From: Pseudomonas sp. CFBP13508
GTDB lineage: Bacteria > Pseudomonadota > Gammaproteobacteria > Pseudomonadales > Pseudomonadaceae
DNA length: 64,000 bases
Reading direction: 5' to 3'
Assembly (NCBI RefSeq): GCF_005233515.1
Contig: NZ_QFZZ01000007.1
Span: 278,247 to 342,246 of the forward strand
The notes beneath the pieces are model-generated. The model worked only from the letters and a program-made list of their open reading frames with translations, searched no databases and was not told the DNA's origin. The translations under genes were made by a program, and so were the position numbers. The number at the start of each line of letters is the position of its first letter. The stretch's first letter is position 1. Positions 24,360 through 32,016 of this stretch are shown in pieces.

Positions 24360-24725
24360 ATGTTCAAAGTAACCCCAAACCCGCCCCCCACAGACCCGGC
24401 ATCTCCCTACGAATCCGCCGACTCAAAGAAATTCCACGAAGCCGCCGACCGCGCCCTCGACCATTACCTCGGCCCATCCAGCGCCGAATTCATGGCCCCG
24501 CCCTACAAGTCCAACACGCTGTACATGGCCAATCCCGACGCCGACAACGAATCGCTATTGGCCGACGCCTGCGAAACACTAGGGTCGGCGACGGTGATGC
24601 TCAACGATCAGGCGGGGCTGGTGAACGGTTCGCAACGCAAGACGTTGCAGGGCATTGCGCAGATTGTGATGGTCGCGGAGATGGCGGTGAATCGGGTGCT
24701 GGATCGGTTGGTGCCGACTGATTGA
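24360..24725 (+). CDS. DUF6124 (formerly DUF3077) family protein
   Basis: A 121-residue protein of a family widespread in Pseudomonas and of unknown function. It shows the typical MFKVTPNPPP start, SPYESADSKKFHEAADRALDHYL, NTLYMANPDADNESLLADACE and a helical end with QRKTLQGIAQIVMVAEMAVNRVLD. The start at 24360 follows AAGAGG. An in-frame extension to 24192 exists but would translate the structured leader, so I reject it. The gene stands alone between repeats. It appears soluble, with no signal peptide. Confidence 0.85.
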   Translation: MFKVTPNPPPTDPASPYESADSKKFHEAADRALDHYLGPSSAEFMAPPYKSNTLYMANPDADNESLLADACETLGSATVMLNDQAGLVNGSQRKTLQGIAQIVMVAEMAVNRVLDRLVPTD

Positions 24726-24777
24726 GGACTTTTGCGGGATTTGGTGTGGGCTGGTTTTTGTGGGGTGTCAGGGGTTG

Positions 24778-24953
24778 CCCTCACCCCAGCCCTCTACCCA
24801 GGGAGAGGGAGCCGACCGTGCGATGCTCACGAATTACGCCGACCAGAAATGACCGCTGTGAATCCATATTCGACTCGGCCGTTCAGGTCGACGTTTGAAG
24901 CGCGGTCAACTCGGTCGGTCCCCTCTCCCCCCGGGAGAGGGCTAGGGTGAGGG
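24778..24953. repeat. 176-bp inverted-repeat element (MITE-like)
   Basis: The ends CCCTCACCCCAGCCCTCTACC and GGGAGAGGGCTAGGGTGAGGG are near-perfect inverted repeats. A second inner pair, GGGAGAGGGAGCCGACCG and CGGTCGGTCCCCTCTCCC, lies just inside. The centre is unrelated and noncoding. No transposase is present; it would have to be moved in trans, if it is a mobile element at all. Confidence 0.75.
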
Positions 24954-24976
24954 GCTTTTGATCTCAGGCATGCAGA

Positions 24977-25345
24977 TCAAAGACTGATCGCATTGGTAAA
25001 CACCAACCGATTGCCAAACGGATCGGCAATGGTCATGTCCTGACTCCCCCAAGGCATCGCCTGAATCTGCGGATGCGAGAACGTGTAATCCTTGGCCATC
25101 AACTGCTGCTGAAACGCCTCCAGCTCATCGGTCTCGATACGCAGCGCCGAACCCGGGCAGGCATCGCCGTGATGCTCGGACAGATGCAGCACACACTCGC
25201 CCCGTGACACCTGCAGATACAGCGGAAAATTCGCTTCGAAGCGGTGCTGCCAGTCGATCTTGAAACCGAGAAAATCGACGTAGAACTCGACAGCCTTGGC
25301 CTCATCGAAGATCCGCAGGACCGGGGTGGTTTTGCCGAAGCTCAT
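24977..25345 (-). CDS. glyoxalase/bleomycin-resistance superfamily protein
   Basis: A 122-residue single-domain VOC-fold protein. It begins MSFGKTTPVLRIFDEAKAV and continues with EFYVDFLGFKIDWQHRF, then LYLQVSRGECVLHLSEHHGD, and ends with DPFGNRLVFTN, the standard C-terminal strand of the fold with its metal-ligand Glu position here occupied differently. It resembles bleomycin-resistance-like proteins, but members act on many small molecules, so the substrate is open. The start at 25345 follows GGGAG. It stands alone between two repeat elements and is convergent with the DUF6124 gene. Confidence 0.82.
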   Translation of the reverse strand: MSFGKTTPVLRIFDEAKAVEFYVDFLGFKIDWQHRFEANFPLYLQVSRGECVLHLSEHHGDACPGSALRIETDELEAFQQQLMAKDYTFSHPQIQAMPWGSQDMTIADPFGNRLVFTNAISL

Positions 25346-25449
25346 GGGGTGCTCCCTGACTGATTGGCCCCACAGTGTAGACGGGGAGGATGTCAGCAAA
25401 TCGGCTTGTGGATGGCTTTCTTTAATTGCAATGTGCCATCACCACAGAA

Positions 25450-25509
25450 AATCAAAAGATTGCAGCCGGGTGTACACCTGTAGGAGCTGCCGAAGGCTGC
25501 GATCTTTTG
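25450..25509. repeat. inverted pair of TGTAGGAGCTGC-type repeats
   Basis: TGTAGGAGCTGCCGAAGGCTGCGATCTTTTG lies at 25479-25509, and the inverted tail ATCAAAAGATTGCAGCC at 25450-25466. The same family recurs at 44910-44966. It lies between two genes and is typical of fluorescent pseudomonads. Confidence 0.8.
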
Positions 25510-25521
25510 GCGTCATCACCA

Positions 25522-26979
25522 TCAATCAAATCCTTCGCGCAAATCACCTTCTCGTGCCAGAAACCGACCTGCCCTGCCCCCACTCGCCTGTCCATCGCGA
25601 TAACTCAACACGCCGTTGACCCAAACCCCGTCAATCCCCTGCGCCGCCCGCTGCGGATCGTTGAAATCGGCCACATCGCGCACGGTCGCCGGATCGAACA
25701 ACACCAGATCCGCCCAATGTCCTTCACGAATCTCGCCCCTTTCCTGCAAGCCAAAACGCGCCGCCGACAGGCCGGTCATCTTGTGCACGGCGGTGTGCAG
25801 CGGAAACAGGCCAACGTCGCGACTGAAATGGCCGAGCACCCGTGGGAAAGCGCCCCACAGGCGCGGATGCGGGAACGGGTCTTCGGGCAGTCCGTCAGAG
25901 CCGACCATCGACAGCGGATGAGCGAGGATTCTTCTGACGTCGGCCTCATCCATGCCGTAGTACACCGCGCCCGCCGGTTGCAGACGTTTCGCGGTTTCTT
26001 CCAGCGACAGTTTCCATTCGCCAGCAATGTCGATCAGGTCGCGCCCGCTGACTTCCGGATGCGGTGTCGACCAGGTGATGGTGATGCGGTGGGCGTCGGT
26101 GACTTGCTTCAAATCCAGGGTCGAAGAACTCGCCGCGTACGGGTAGCAATCGCAGCCGACCGGATGGGTTTTCGCTGCCTCTTCCAGCGCTGCGAGCAAT
26201 TGCGGACTGCGCCCCCAGTTACCGACGCCGGCGCATTTGAGGTGGGAAATAATCACCGGCGATTGCGCGTGTCGGCCGATCTGGAAAGCTTCATCCATCG
26301 CCTCCAACACCGGGGCGAATTCGCTGCGCAAATGGGTGGTGTACACCGCGCCGAACGCCGTGAGTTCTTCGGTCAGTTGCATGACTTCATCGGTCGAGGC
26401 GTTGAAGGCGCTGGCGTAGGCCAGGCCTGTGGATAAACCCAACGCGCCGGCCTCGAGGCTGTCGCGCAACTGCTCGCGCATGCCGGTGATTTCGTCGGGG
26501 GTCGCGGTGCGGAACAAGTCGTCGAGGTGATTGCTGCGCAGCGCCGTGTGGCCAACCAGCGCGGCGACATTCAGCGTGGTATTGGCCGCTTCGACGGCGG
26601 CGCGGTAGTCGCTGAAGCGCGGATAGACGAACGCCGCTGCGCTGCCGAGCAGGTTCATCGGATCCGGCGGATTGCCCTTGAGGCTGACCGGCGAAGCGCT
26701 GATGCCGCAATTGCCGACAATCACCGTGGTCACGCCCTGGCTGAGCTTGGGCAGCATCTCGGGTTGGCGGATGACCACGGTGTCGTCGTGGGTGTGCACG
26801 TCGATGAAACCCGGCGCCAGCACCCGGCCGGCAGCGTCGATTTCTTCGCTGGCGCGGGTGTCAGGCAGATCGCCGATGCGCTCGATGCGGCCATTGAGAA
26901 TTGCCACGTCGGCCTTATAGCCGGGCGTGTTGCTGCCGTCGATAACCAGCGCGTTGCGGATCAGGGTGTCGTACTGCAT
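25522..26979 (-). CDS. N-acyl-D-amino-acid deacylase (D-aminoacylase)
   Basis: A 485-residue amidohydrolase that removes the acyl group from N-acyl-D-amino acids. It has LAPGFIDVHTHDD (metal-binding HxH), VGNCGIS with the metal-bridging Cys of this family, VGHTALR, TTHLRSE and ISHLKCAGVGNWG, and GSDGLPEDPFPHPR with the catalytic Asp. The length suits the family. The start at 26979 follows GGGAGA. It is the last gene of an operon with an RpiR regulator and a GntP permease, which fits uptake and breakdown of a D-amino-acid derivative. Confidence 0.9.
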   Translation of the reverse strand: MQYDTLIRNALVIDGSNTPGYKADVAILNGRIERIGDLPDTRASEEIDAAGRVLAPGFIDVHTHDDTVVIRQPEMLPKLSQGVTTVIVGNCGISASPVSLKGNPPDPMNLLGSAAAFVYPRFSDYRAAVEAANTTLNVAALVGHTALRSNHLDDLFRTATPDEITGMREQLRDSLEAGALGLSTGLAYASAFNASTDEVMQLTEELTAFGAVYTTHLRSEFAPVLEAMDEAFQIGRHAQSPVIISHLKCAGVGNWGRSPQLLAALEEAAKTHPVGCDCYPYAASSSTLDLKQVTDAHRITITWSTPHPEVSGRDLIDIAGEWKLSLEETAKRLQPAGAVYYGMDEADVRRILAHPLSMVGSDGLPEDPFPHPRLWGAFPRVLGHFSRDVGLFPLHTAVHKMTGLSAARFGLQERGEIREGHWADLVLFDPATVRDVADFNDPQRAAQGIDGVWVNGVLSYRDGQASGGRAGRFLAREGDLREGFD

Positions 26980-26980
26980 G

Positions 26981-27841
26981 TCAGTCTCCCAGCGGCAGGT
27001 GATCGTCGCCGCCACGGTATTCGTCGAGGGCGAGTTTGATTCGCCGCAGACGTTCTTGATTGTCTTCAGGGCTGGCCAGCGCCAGCTCGGTGGCGAGCAC
27101 GTCGATGGCCAGCAGCATGCCGTAGCGCGCCGCCGTCGGTTTGTAGATGAACGAGGTTTCCGCGCCTTGCAGCGGCAGCACGACGTCGGCCAGTTCGGCC
27201 AGCGGTGAATCGCCGCGAGTGATGGCGAGGATGCGCGCGCCGTAGTTGCGCGCCAGCTCCACGGTTTCCAAAAGCTCCGGGGTGATGCCGGTCAGCGAGC
27301 AGGCGATCAGCACTTGCTCGGCGTTCAAACTGGCGGCGGTGACGCGCATCATCACCGCGTCGTGGCACACCGCAATCGGGTAACCGAGGCGCACCAGGCG
27401 CACCTGCAATTCATCGCTGCACAGGGTCGAGCAACCGCCCATGCCGAACGCGTGAATCATCCGCGCCTGGCCGAGTAATTTCACTGCGTCGGCGAAGCGC
27501 GATTCGTCGAAACCGGCCAGATGCTGGCGCAGCGTGGTTTCGATGTCGCCAACGATCTGCCCATAAAAAGCCGATTGCTCGGGCGTGCTCCCAGGTTCAA
27601 GAAAGCGGCTGCCAACGCCGCTGGCCTGGGCCAGTTGCAGGCGCAGATCACGCAGGTCGCGGCAGCCGACCGTGCGGGCAAAGCGCGACAGCGTGGCGGT
27701 GCTGACCTCGGCGCGTTGCGCGAGGTCTTCGAGGCTGGCGCTGGCGGCAAACCCGACATCGTCGAGCATCAGCCGCGCAATGCGCCCCTCACCGGCGCTG
27801 AAGAAATCCTGGCGGGCGCGGATCTGGTAGAGGATGTCCAT
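26981..27841 (-). CDS. MurR/RpiR-family transcriptional regulator
   Basis: A 286-residue regulator with an N-terminal helix-turn-helix (LEDLAQRAEVSTATLSRFARTVGC, about 37-60) and a C-terminal SIS sugar-phosphate-isomerase-type domain (IHAFGMGGCSTLCSDEL, then IACSLTGITPELLETVELARNYGARILAIT). The SIS domain in this family binds a phosphorylated sugar or amino-sugar derivative. It lies between the permease and deacylase genes with gaps of 1 and 16 bases, so it probably controls its own operon, perhaps through the palindrome at 29288. Confidence 0.9.
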   Translation of the reverse strand: MDILYQIRARQDFFSAGEGRIARLMLDDVGFAASASLEDLAQRAEVSTATLSRFARTVGCRDLRDLRLQLAQASGVGSRFLEPGSTPEQSAFYGQIVGDIETTLRQHLAGFDESRFADAVKLLGQARMIHAFGMGGCSTLCSDELQVRLVRLGYPIAVCHDAVMMRVTAASLNAEQVLIACSLTGITPELLETVELARNYGARILAITRGDSPLAELADVVLPLQGAETSFIYKPTAARYGMLLAIDVLATELALASPEDNQERLRRIKLALDEYRGGDDHLPLGD

Positions 27842-27857
27842 GGGCGGCGGGCTCCGG

Positions 27858-29207
27858 TTACAGCAGGTAGGAAAGGCCGACGGTCAGCGCGAAAGCGACC
27901 AGCGAAATCAACGTCTCAAGCACCGTCCAGGTCTTGAACGTCTGCGCGACCGTCATGTTGAAGTATTCCTTGATCAACCAGAAGCCGCCGTCGTTGACGT
28001 GGGAAAAGATAACCGAGCCCGCGCCGGTCGCCAGCACCAAAAGCTCAGGGTGGGGATAACCCAGACCAATGGCCACCGGCGCGACAACGCCTGATGCGGT
28101 GGTCATCGCCACCGTCGCCGAACCGGTGGCGACACGCATCAGTGCGGCGAACAGCCAGCCCATGATCAGCGGCGACAGATGGAATTCGTGAGCGAGGCCG
28201 ACGATCTGATCGGTGACGCCGGCATCCACCAGAATTCGGTTCAAGCCGCCACCAGCGCCGACCAGCAAGGTGATGCTGGCAGTGGGCGCGAGGCATTCGT
28301 TGGTGAACTTGAGGATCGATTCGCGGTTGAAACCCTGAGCAATGCCCAGCGTCCAGAAGCTCAGCAAAGTCGCCAGCAACAACGCGATCACCGAATTGCC
28401 GATGAACAACAAAAACTGGTTGAACGCACTGCCGGGGGTGGAAATCAGATTGGCCCAGCCACCGATCAACATCAGCACCACCGGCAGCAGAATGGTCGCC
28501 ATGGTAATGCCGAAACCCGGCAGTTTGTCGCGCGGTTCGCGGTCGAGAAATTGCTTTTCCAGCGGGTTGTCCGCCGGCAATTGAATGCGCGGCACGATGA
28601 ATTTCGCGTACAGCGGCCCGGCGATGATTGCGGTCGGAATGCCGATCGCGATCGCGTACAGCAAGGTCTGCCCGACCGACGCCTGATAGGCCTGCACCGC
28701 GAGCATCGCCGCCGGGTGCGGCGGCACCAGCGCATGCACCACCGAGAGCCCGGCGACCATCGGCAGACCGACCATCAGAATCGACACGCCAACCCGGCGC
28801 GCAACGGTGAAGGCGATTGGCACCAGCAAGACGAACCCGACTTCGAAGAACAGCGGCAAGCCGACCAAGAAGGCGATGCACACCATCGCCCAGTGCGCGT
28901 TCTTCTCACCGAACCTTTCGATCAGCGTGCGCGCCATCTGCTCGGCTCCGCCGGACTCGGCCATCATCTTGCCAAGCATCGTCCCCAACGCCACCACCAG
29001 CGCAATATGCCCCAGCGTCTTGCCGACGCCAGCTTCATATGCGCCGACCACCGCCGACGGCGGCATCCCGGCCACCAGCGCCAGGCCCAGGGAAATCAGG
29101 GTGATGACAATGAACGGATTGAGCCGGTAACGGGCGATCAACACGATCAGCGCAATGATGGCGACGGCGGCATAGACCAGCAGCCAATAGCCGAAGGAAG
29201 GCGTCAT
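27858..29207 (-). CDS. GntP-family permease
   Basis: A 449-residue transporter of the gluconate/D-serine (GntP) family with 12 or more membrane segments. Signature stretches are GKTLGHIALVVALGTMLGKMM, ESGGAEQMARTLI, GLPLFFEVGFVLLVPIAF, ALVPPHPAAML and GSATVAMTTASG, with HVNDGGFWL near the end. The start at 29207 follows GAGGAG at 8 bases; an earlier in-frame ATG (29261) lacks a site. It is first in an operon with an RpiR regulator and a D-aminoacylase, so the cargo is probably an N-acyl-D-amino acid or a related acid, not gluconate. Confidence 0.9.
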   Translation of the reverse strand: MTPSFGYWLLVYAAVAIIALIVLIARYRLNPFIVITLISLGLALVAGMPPSAVVGAYEAGVGKTLGHIALVVALGTMLGKMMAESGGAEQMARTLIERFGEKNAHWAMVCIAFLVGLPLFFEVGFVLLVPIAFTVARRVGVSILMVGLPMVAGLSVVHALVPPHPAAMLAVQAYQASVGQTLLYAIAIGIPTAIIAGPLYAKFIVPRIQLPADNPLEKQFLDREPRDKLPGFGITMATILLPVVLMLIGGWANLISTPGSAFNQFLLFIGNSVIALLLATLLSFWTLGIAQGFNRESILKFTNECLAPTASITLLVGAGGGLNRILVDAGVTDQIVGLAHEFHLSPLIMGWLFAALMRVATGSATVAMTTASGVVAPVAIGLGYPHPELLVLATGAGSVIFSHVNDGGFWLIKEYFNMTVAQTFKTWTVLETLISLVAFALTVGLSYLL

Positions 29208-29287
29208 GCGGTACTCCTCGAAAGGGTCACGTTCGAATGGGTTGTGAAACTCATAAATCATTTCGAGATCGAGATTTCAAACCGCAT

Positions 29288-29300
29288 GAAAATAATTTTC
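29288..29300. promoter_or_regulatory. candidate operator of the permease operon
   Basis: GAAAATAATTTTC is a 13-base perfect palindrome with one central base, about 80 bases upstream of the GntP start. RpiR-family proteins typically bind AT-rich palindromes containing GAAA/TTTC arms. Binding by the regulator at 26981-27841 is inference. Confidence 0.4.
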
Positions 29301-29624
29301 GTGGAGAGATAAGGTGTGTCGCTAATGGATATGCCAAGTCGCGTTTTATGAAAATCACCCCCATCCATTTTCGCCATCGAAATTTCTTATAAACATTCGC
29401 GCCGACGATTGCACCGCACGTTCGGTAACAAACAACTAGCTGAAGTCGAATAAAACGTCCTGAATACCGAGCCAGAACAATCCTTTCAGAACTTTTCCTA
29501 CAAACCACTTAGTTCAAGTTTTTTCTTCTTACCCTCAGCAGAGAATATTCCTACACCTAAAATTCTTTGGACTAAGTTATGTTCGCCGCCACGACAACTC
29601 ACAGCACTAACCGGCGAATAGATC
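29301..29624. other. intergenic region between the permease operon and the Tc toxin locus
   Basis: About 320 AT-rich bases with no convincing gene. It must contain the divergent promoters of the permease operon and of tcaA. I see no clear sigma-70 boxes or repeats. Confidence 0.5.
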
Positions 29625-32006
29625 ATGAGTACAAGAGAACCAGACATACTCAAAAAGACTTGCGAAACGGCAGACACTTGGACTTTGGCTTATGCCAGCA
29701 GTCCTGCCCGGCAAATGACGCGGGAACAAATGGAGCGCCAACTGCACAAAGCTGACAAGACAGACGAGACAGATAAAACACGAAACAAGCGCGACCTGAC
29801 AAAAATCGAGGCAACTTATAACAATCTCTTCAAAGAGAACTGGGGGGAGTTCTGCGCTCATGACGATATCGCTTCGATCGATTCTCCAGTTGCTTATCTG
29901 CGCGCGTTGTACTTGTTTGCCAAGCAATTCGACGCGAAAGCTAAACCCGGGCGAAAAATAACAGACCTTCGTCCGGATATCGCCGAGCAAAAGATAGATG
30001 CCAGCACTGTTTTTGAATCACTCTCGACATTGAAATTCGTCAACAATGTACTGGGCCGAAAAATAACAAACGATGCAAAAAACGTCAGCCGCAAGCAAGC
30101 ATTGGAGATAATGTCGAAAAAGACTAAGCCCCTTTATTTCCCCTACCATCACGCTCACCAGCAATGTGTGGTAGCGCTCGCCGCGAAGAATCTGGGACTG
30201 GGCATTCTGGATTACAAATTGCGGTTTGAATGGCCACATTGCCATGTTGCGGATTCCGAAAACCTGAAGACAAAAGAGCTTTGCAAAGCCCAGCTAAAGA
30301 TGTCGAATCTGAGCAACAGGCAAATCGAAGTCCTCACCGTCAAGCTCGCAGAATATATCGACCGGTCAGATATCCCGACAGGCACAGCAAACACTGTAGT
30401 CAACAGATCCGAAATAAACGACGGGCGTTACCCGCTGGACCTGTTCGCTTCTCAGACCCATTGCTCACCATCGGAAATCAAGCAGCTCCTGGACCTTCAA
30501 GTTAGCAAATCATACCCGTCACAAAATTCACATCCTGTCGTGGAAGATATAAAGGGTAGCGAACTGAAAAACATTTGTCTGGCACACGAAAATGACAATG
30601 CACACCTGTTTACCGCCCTCGACCGCCTCCAACGCATAATACGCTTGCATCGATGGAGCAAAATCTCGCTGGGGGATCTCGACACATTGGTCTGCAACGC
30701 AATTTCCAGCGATGGCAGCGATGGCAGTGATGGCAGTGATGGCAGTGATGAATTCATCAGTACGTCCACATTGCGCGCCTTGGGTGTTTATCAATATTTC
30801 AAACTACATTACGGGATTGAGGCAGAGGAATTCGCCGCGTTGCTGTATCGGTTACCTACCCACTCGGTCGACGGCCGCACGCCGTTGTCTTATCGTGTTT
30901 TGCGTCGCAATTCCCTGACGGCCAATTTGTTCCAACAAGAGGGGGGAGAGATTGAAGCAACTATCGCCTCTCTTGCCGAAGGAATGGATCTCGGGATTTC
31001 GTACCATTCGCTCAAGCAGATGGCGCAACTAAGCAAAACATATTCGAAAAACCTGCGTCAAAACTTGCAGACCGCTTCATCGCTTTATCGCCAGGCGCGC
31101 ATCGCAAAGCTGTTTGGTTTGTCCCCGCTCGAATGCGTCGAGTTGGTCAATGTATTGGGAGGCGAAGCCTTCAAGGAATTGCTGGTATCCGGAAAATTAG
31201 GCAATGACAAACCGGACATTCTCCATTTGCTGATGGCACTGGACGGAGTAATGGCATGGTTGCGATCCGCCGGCCTGACTGCCGCGCAACTGTTACGCAT
31301 GCTCGGGCAGCGCGTTCCTTTTGCGCGTGAAACGCTGCCCACGCATATCGCTGCGATAAGAGCCATGCGCGATGCCAGCGCTGAAGAACCACAAAGGCTT
31401 GCCGTGCAGCAAATGCTGCAGGACGTCGCCGGGCTTTCGGCGCAATACATTCCCTGCGTCATGAAAATGGTCAACACCAGCGAACAGGCGCTATGTACGC
31501 AAATCAGAGCCGGGGGAATCCTGCTGCTGAAACAATCACTGGCCGCCGCTGAAATCTGCCAGACATTAAACCTGAGCAGCGACGTATTGCTAAAGCTGTT
31601 GAATACGCCCCAGCTGCTGAAATCAGGCTGGAACAACGTATTTGCACTGGAAGACTTCTATTGCCTTGAACGCTTTGCCAATTACAGCCGAGGCAACGCG
31701 AGAGCAGGCGGAGATCTTCTAGGTTACTTAGACATCGCCTCCACCGATGAAAAAAACAAAGCCAATGAAGCGCTGAAAGACTTTCTTGATATCAAGTATT
31801 CGTTGAGCAGCCTAACCCAGCCTTTATCCCGGGAGCGTGTTGAAAACATGCAGCAACTGGATTGGGTCACGCGTCACCTTGAAGTCTGCAAAAGCGCTGG
31901 GCTTGCATTGGAAAGCCTGCATGAAACGTTGGCTTTGGATAACGAAAGCTCAATGGACGAATGGAGCACCGTCGCAGCCAAACTTCTCCACGCCGCAAAT
32001 GTTTAA
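29625..32006 (+). CDS. tcaA: Tc toxin A component, N-terminal part (TcaA-like, VRP1 domain)
   Basis: A 793-residue protein corresponding to the N-terminal half of the Tc toxin A subunit, the part that with TcaB forms the pentameric translocation channel. It contains the Salmonella virulence-plasmid (VRP1) domain, seen in DSPVAYLRALYLFAKQFD, TDLRPDIAEQK, and helical repeats (FGLSPLECVELVNVLGGE, GVMAWLRSAGLTAAQLLRML). The length is clearly less than the roughly 1100 residues I recall for Photorhabdus TcaA. No classical signal peptide is present, as usual for these proteins. A run of five SDG-type repeats lies at about residues 362-376. It ends 10 bases before the next gene, so the two halves are co-expressed. 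Confidence 0.85.
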   Translation: MSTREPDILKKTCETADTWTLAYASSPARQMTREQMERQLHKADKTDETDKTRNKRDLTKIEATYNNLFKENWGEFCAHDDIASIDSPVAYLRALYLFAKQFDAKAKPGRKITDLRPDIAEQKIDASTVFESLSTLKFVNNVLGRKITNDAKNVSRKQALEIMSKKTKPLYFPYHHAHQQCVVALAAKNLGLGILDYKLRFEWPHCHVADSENLKTKELCKAQLKMSNLSNRQIEVLTVKLAEYIDRSDIPTGTANTVVNRSEINDGRYPLDLFASQTHCSPSEIKQLLDLQVSKSYPSQNSHPVVEDIKGSELKNICLAHENDNAHLFTALDRLQRIIRLHRWSKISLGDLDTLVCNAISSDGSDGSDGSDGSDEFISTSTLRALGVYQYFKLHYGIEAEEFAALLYRLPTHSVDGRTPLSYRVLRRNSLTANLFQQEGGEIEATIASLAEGMDLGISYHSLKQMAQLSKTYSKNLRQNLQTASSLYRQARIAKLFGLSPLECVELVNVLGGEAFKELLVSGKLGNDKPDILHLLMALDGVMAWLRSAGLTAAQLLRMLGQRVPFARETLPTHIAAIRAMRDASAEEPQRLAVQQMLQDVAGLSAQYIPCVMKMVNTSEQALCTQIRAGGILLLKQSLAAAEICQTLNLSSDVLLKLLNTPQLLKSGWNNVFALEDFYCLERFANYSRGNARAGGDLLGYLDIASTDEKNKANEALKDFLDIKYSLSSLTQPLSRERVENMQQLDWVTRHLEVCKSAGLALESLHETLALDNESSMDEWSTVAAKLLHAANV
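30708..30752 (+). repeat. five 9-bp tandem repeats inside tcaA
   Basis: AGCGATGGC/AGTGATGGC occurs four times with a fifth variant copy, encoding SDG four times then SDE. Changes in copy number would keep the frame and alter only the length of a flexible loop. Confidence 0.9.
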
Positions 32007-32016
32007 GGAACTGAAC

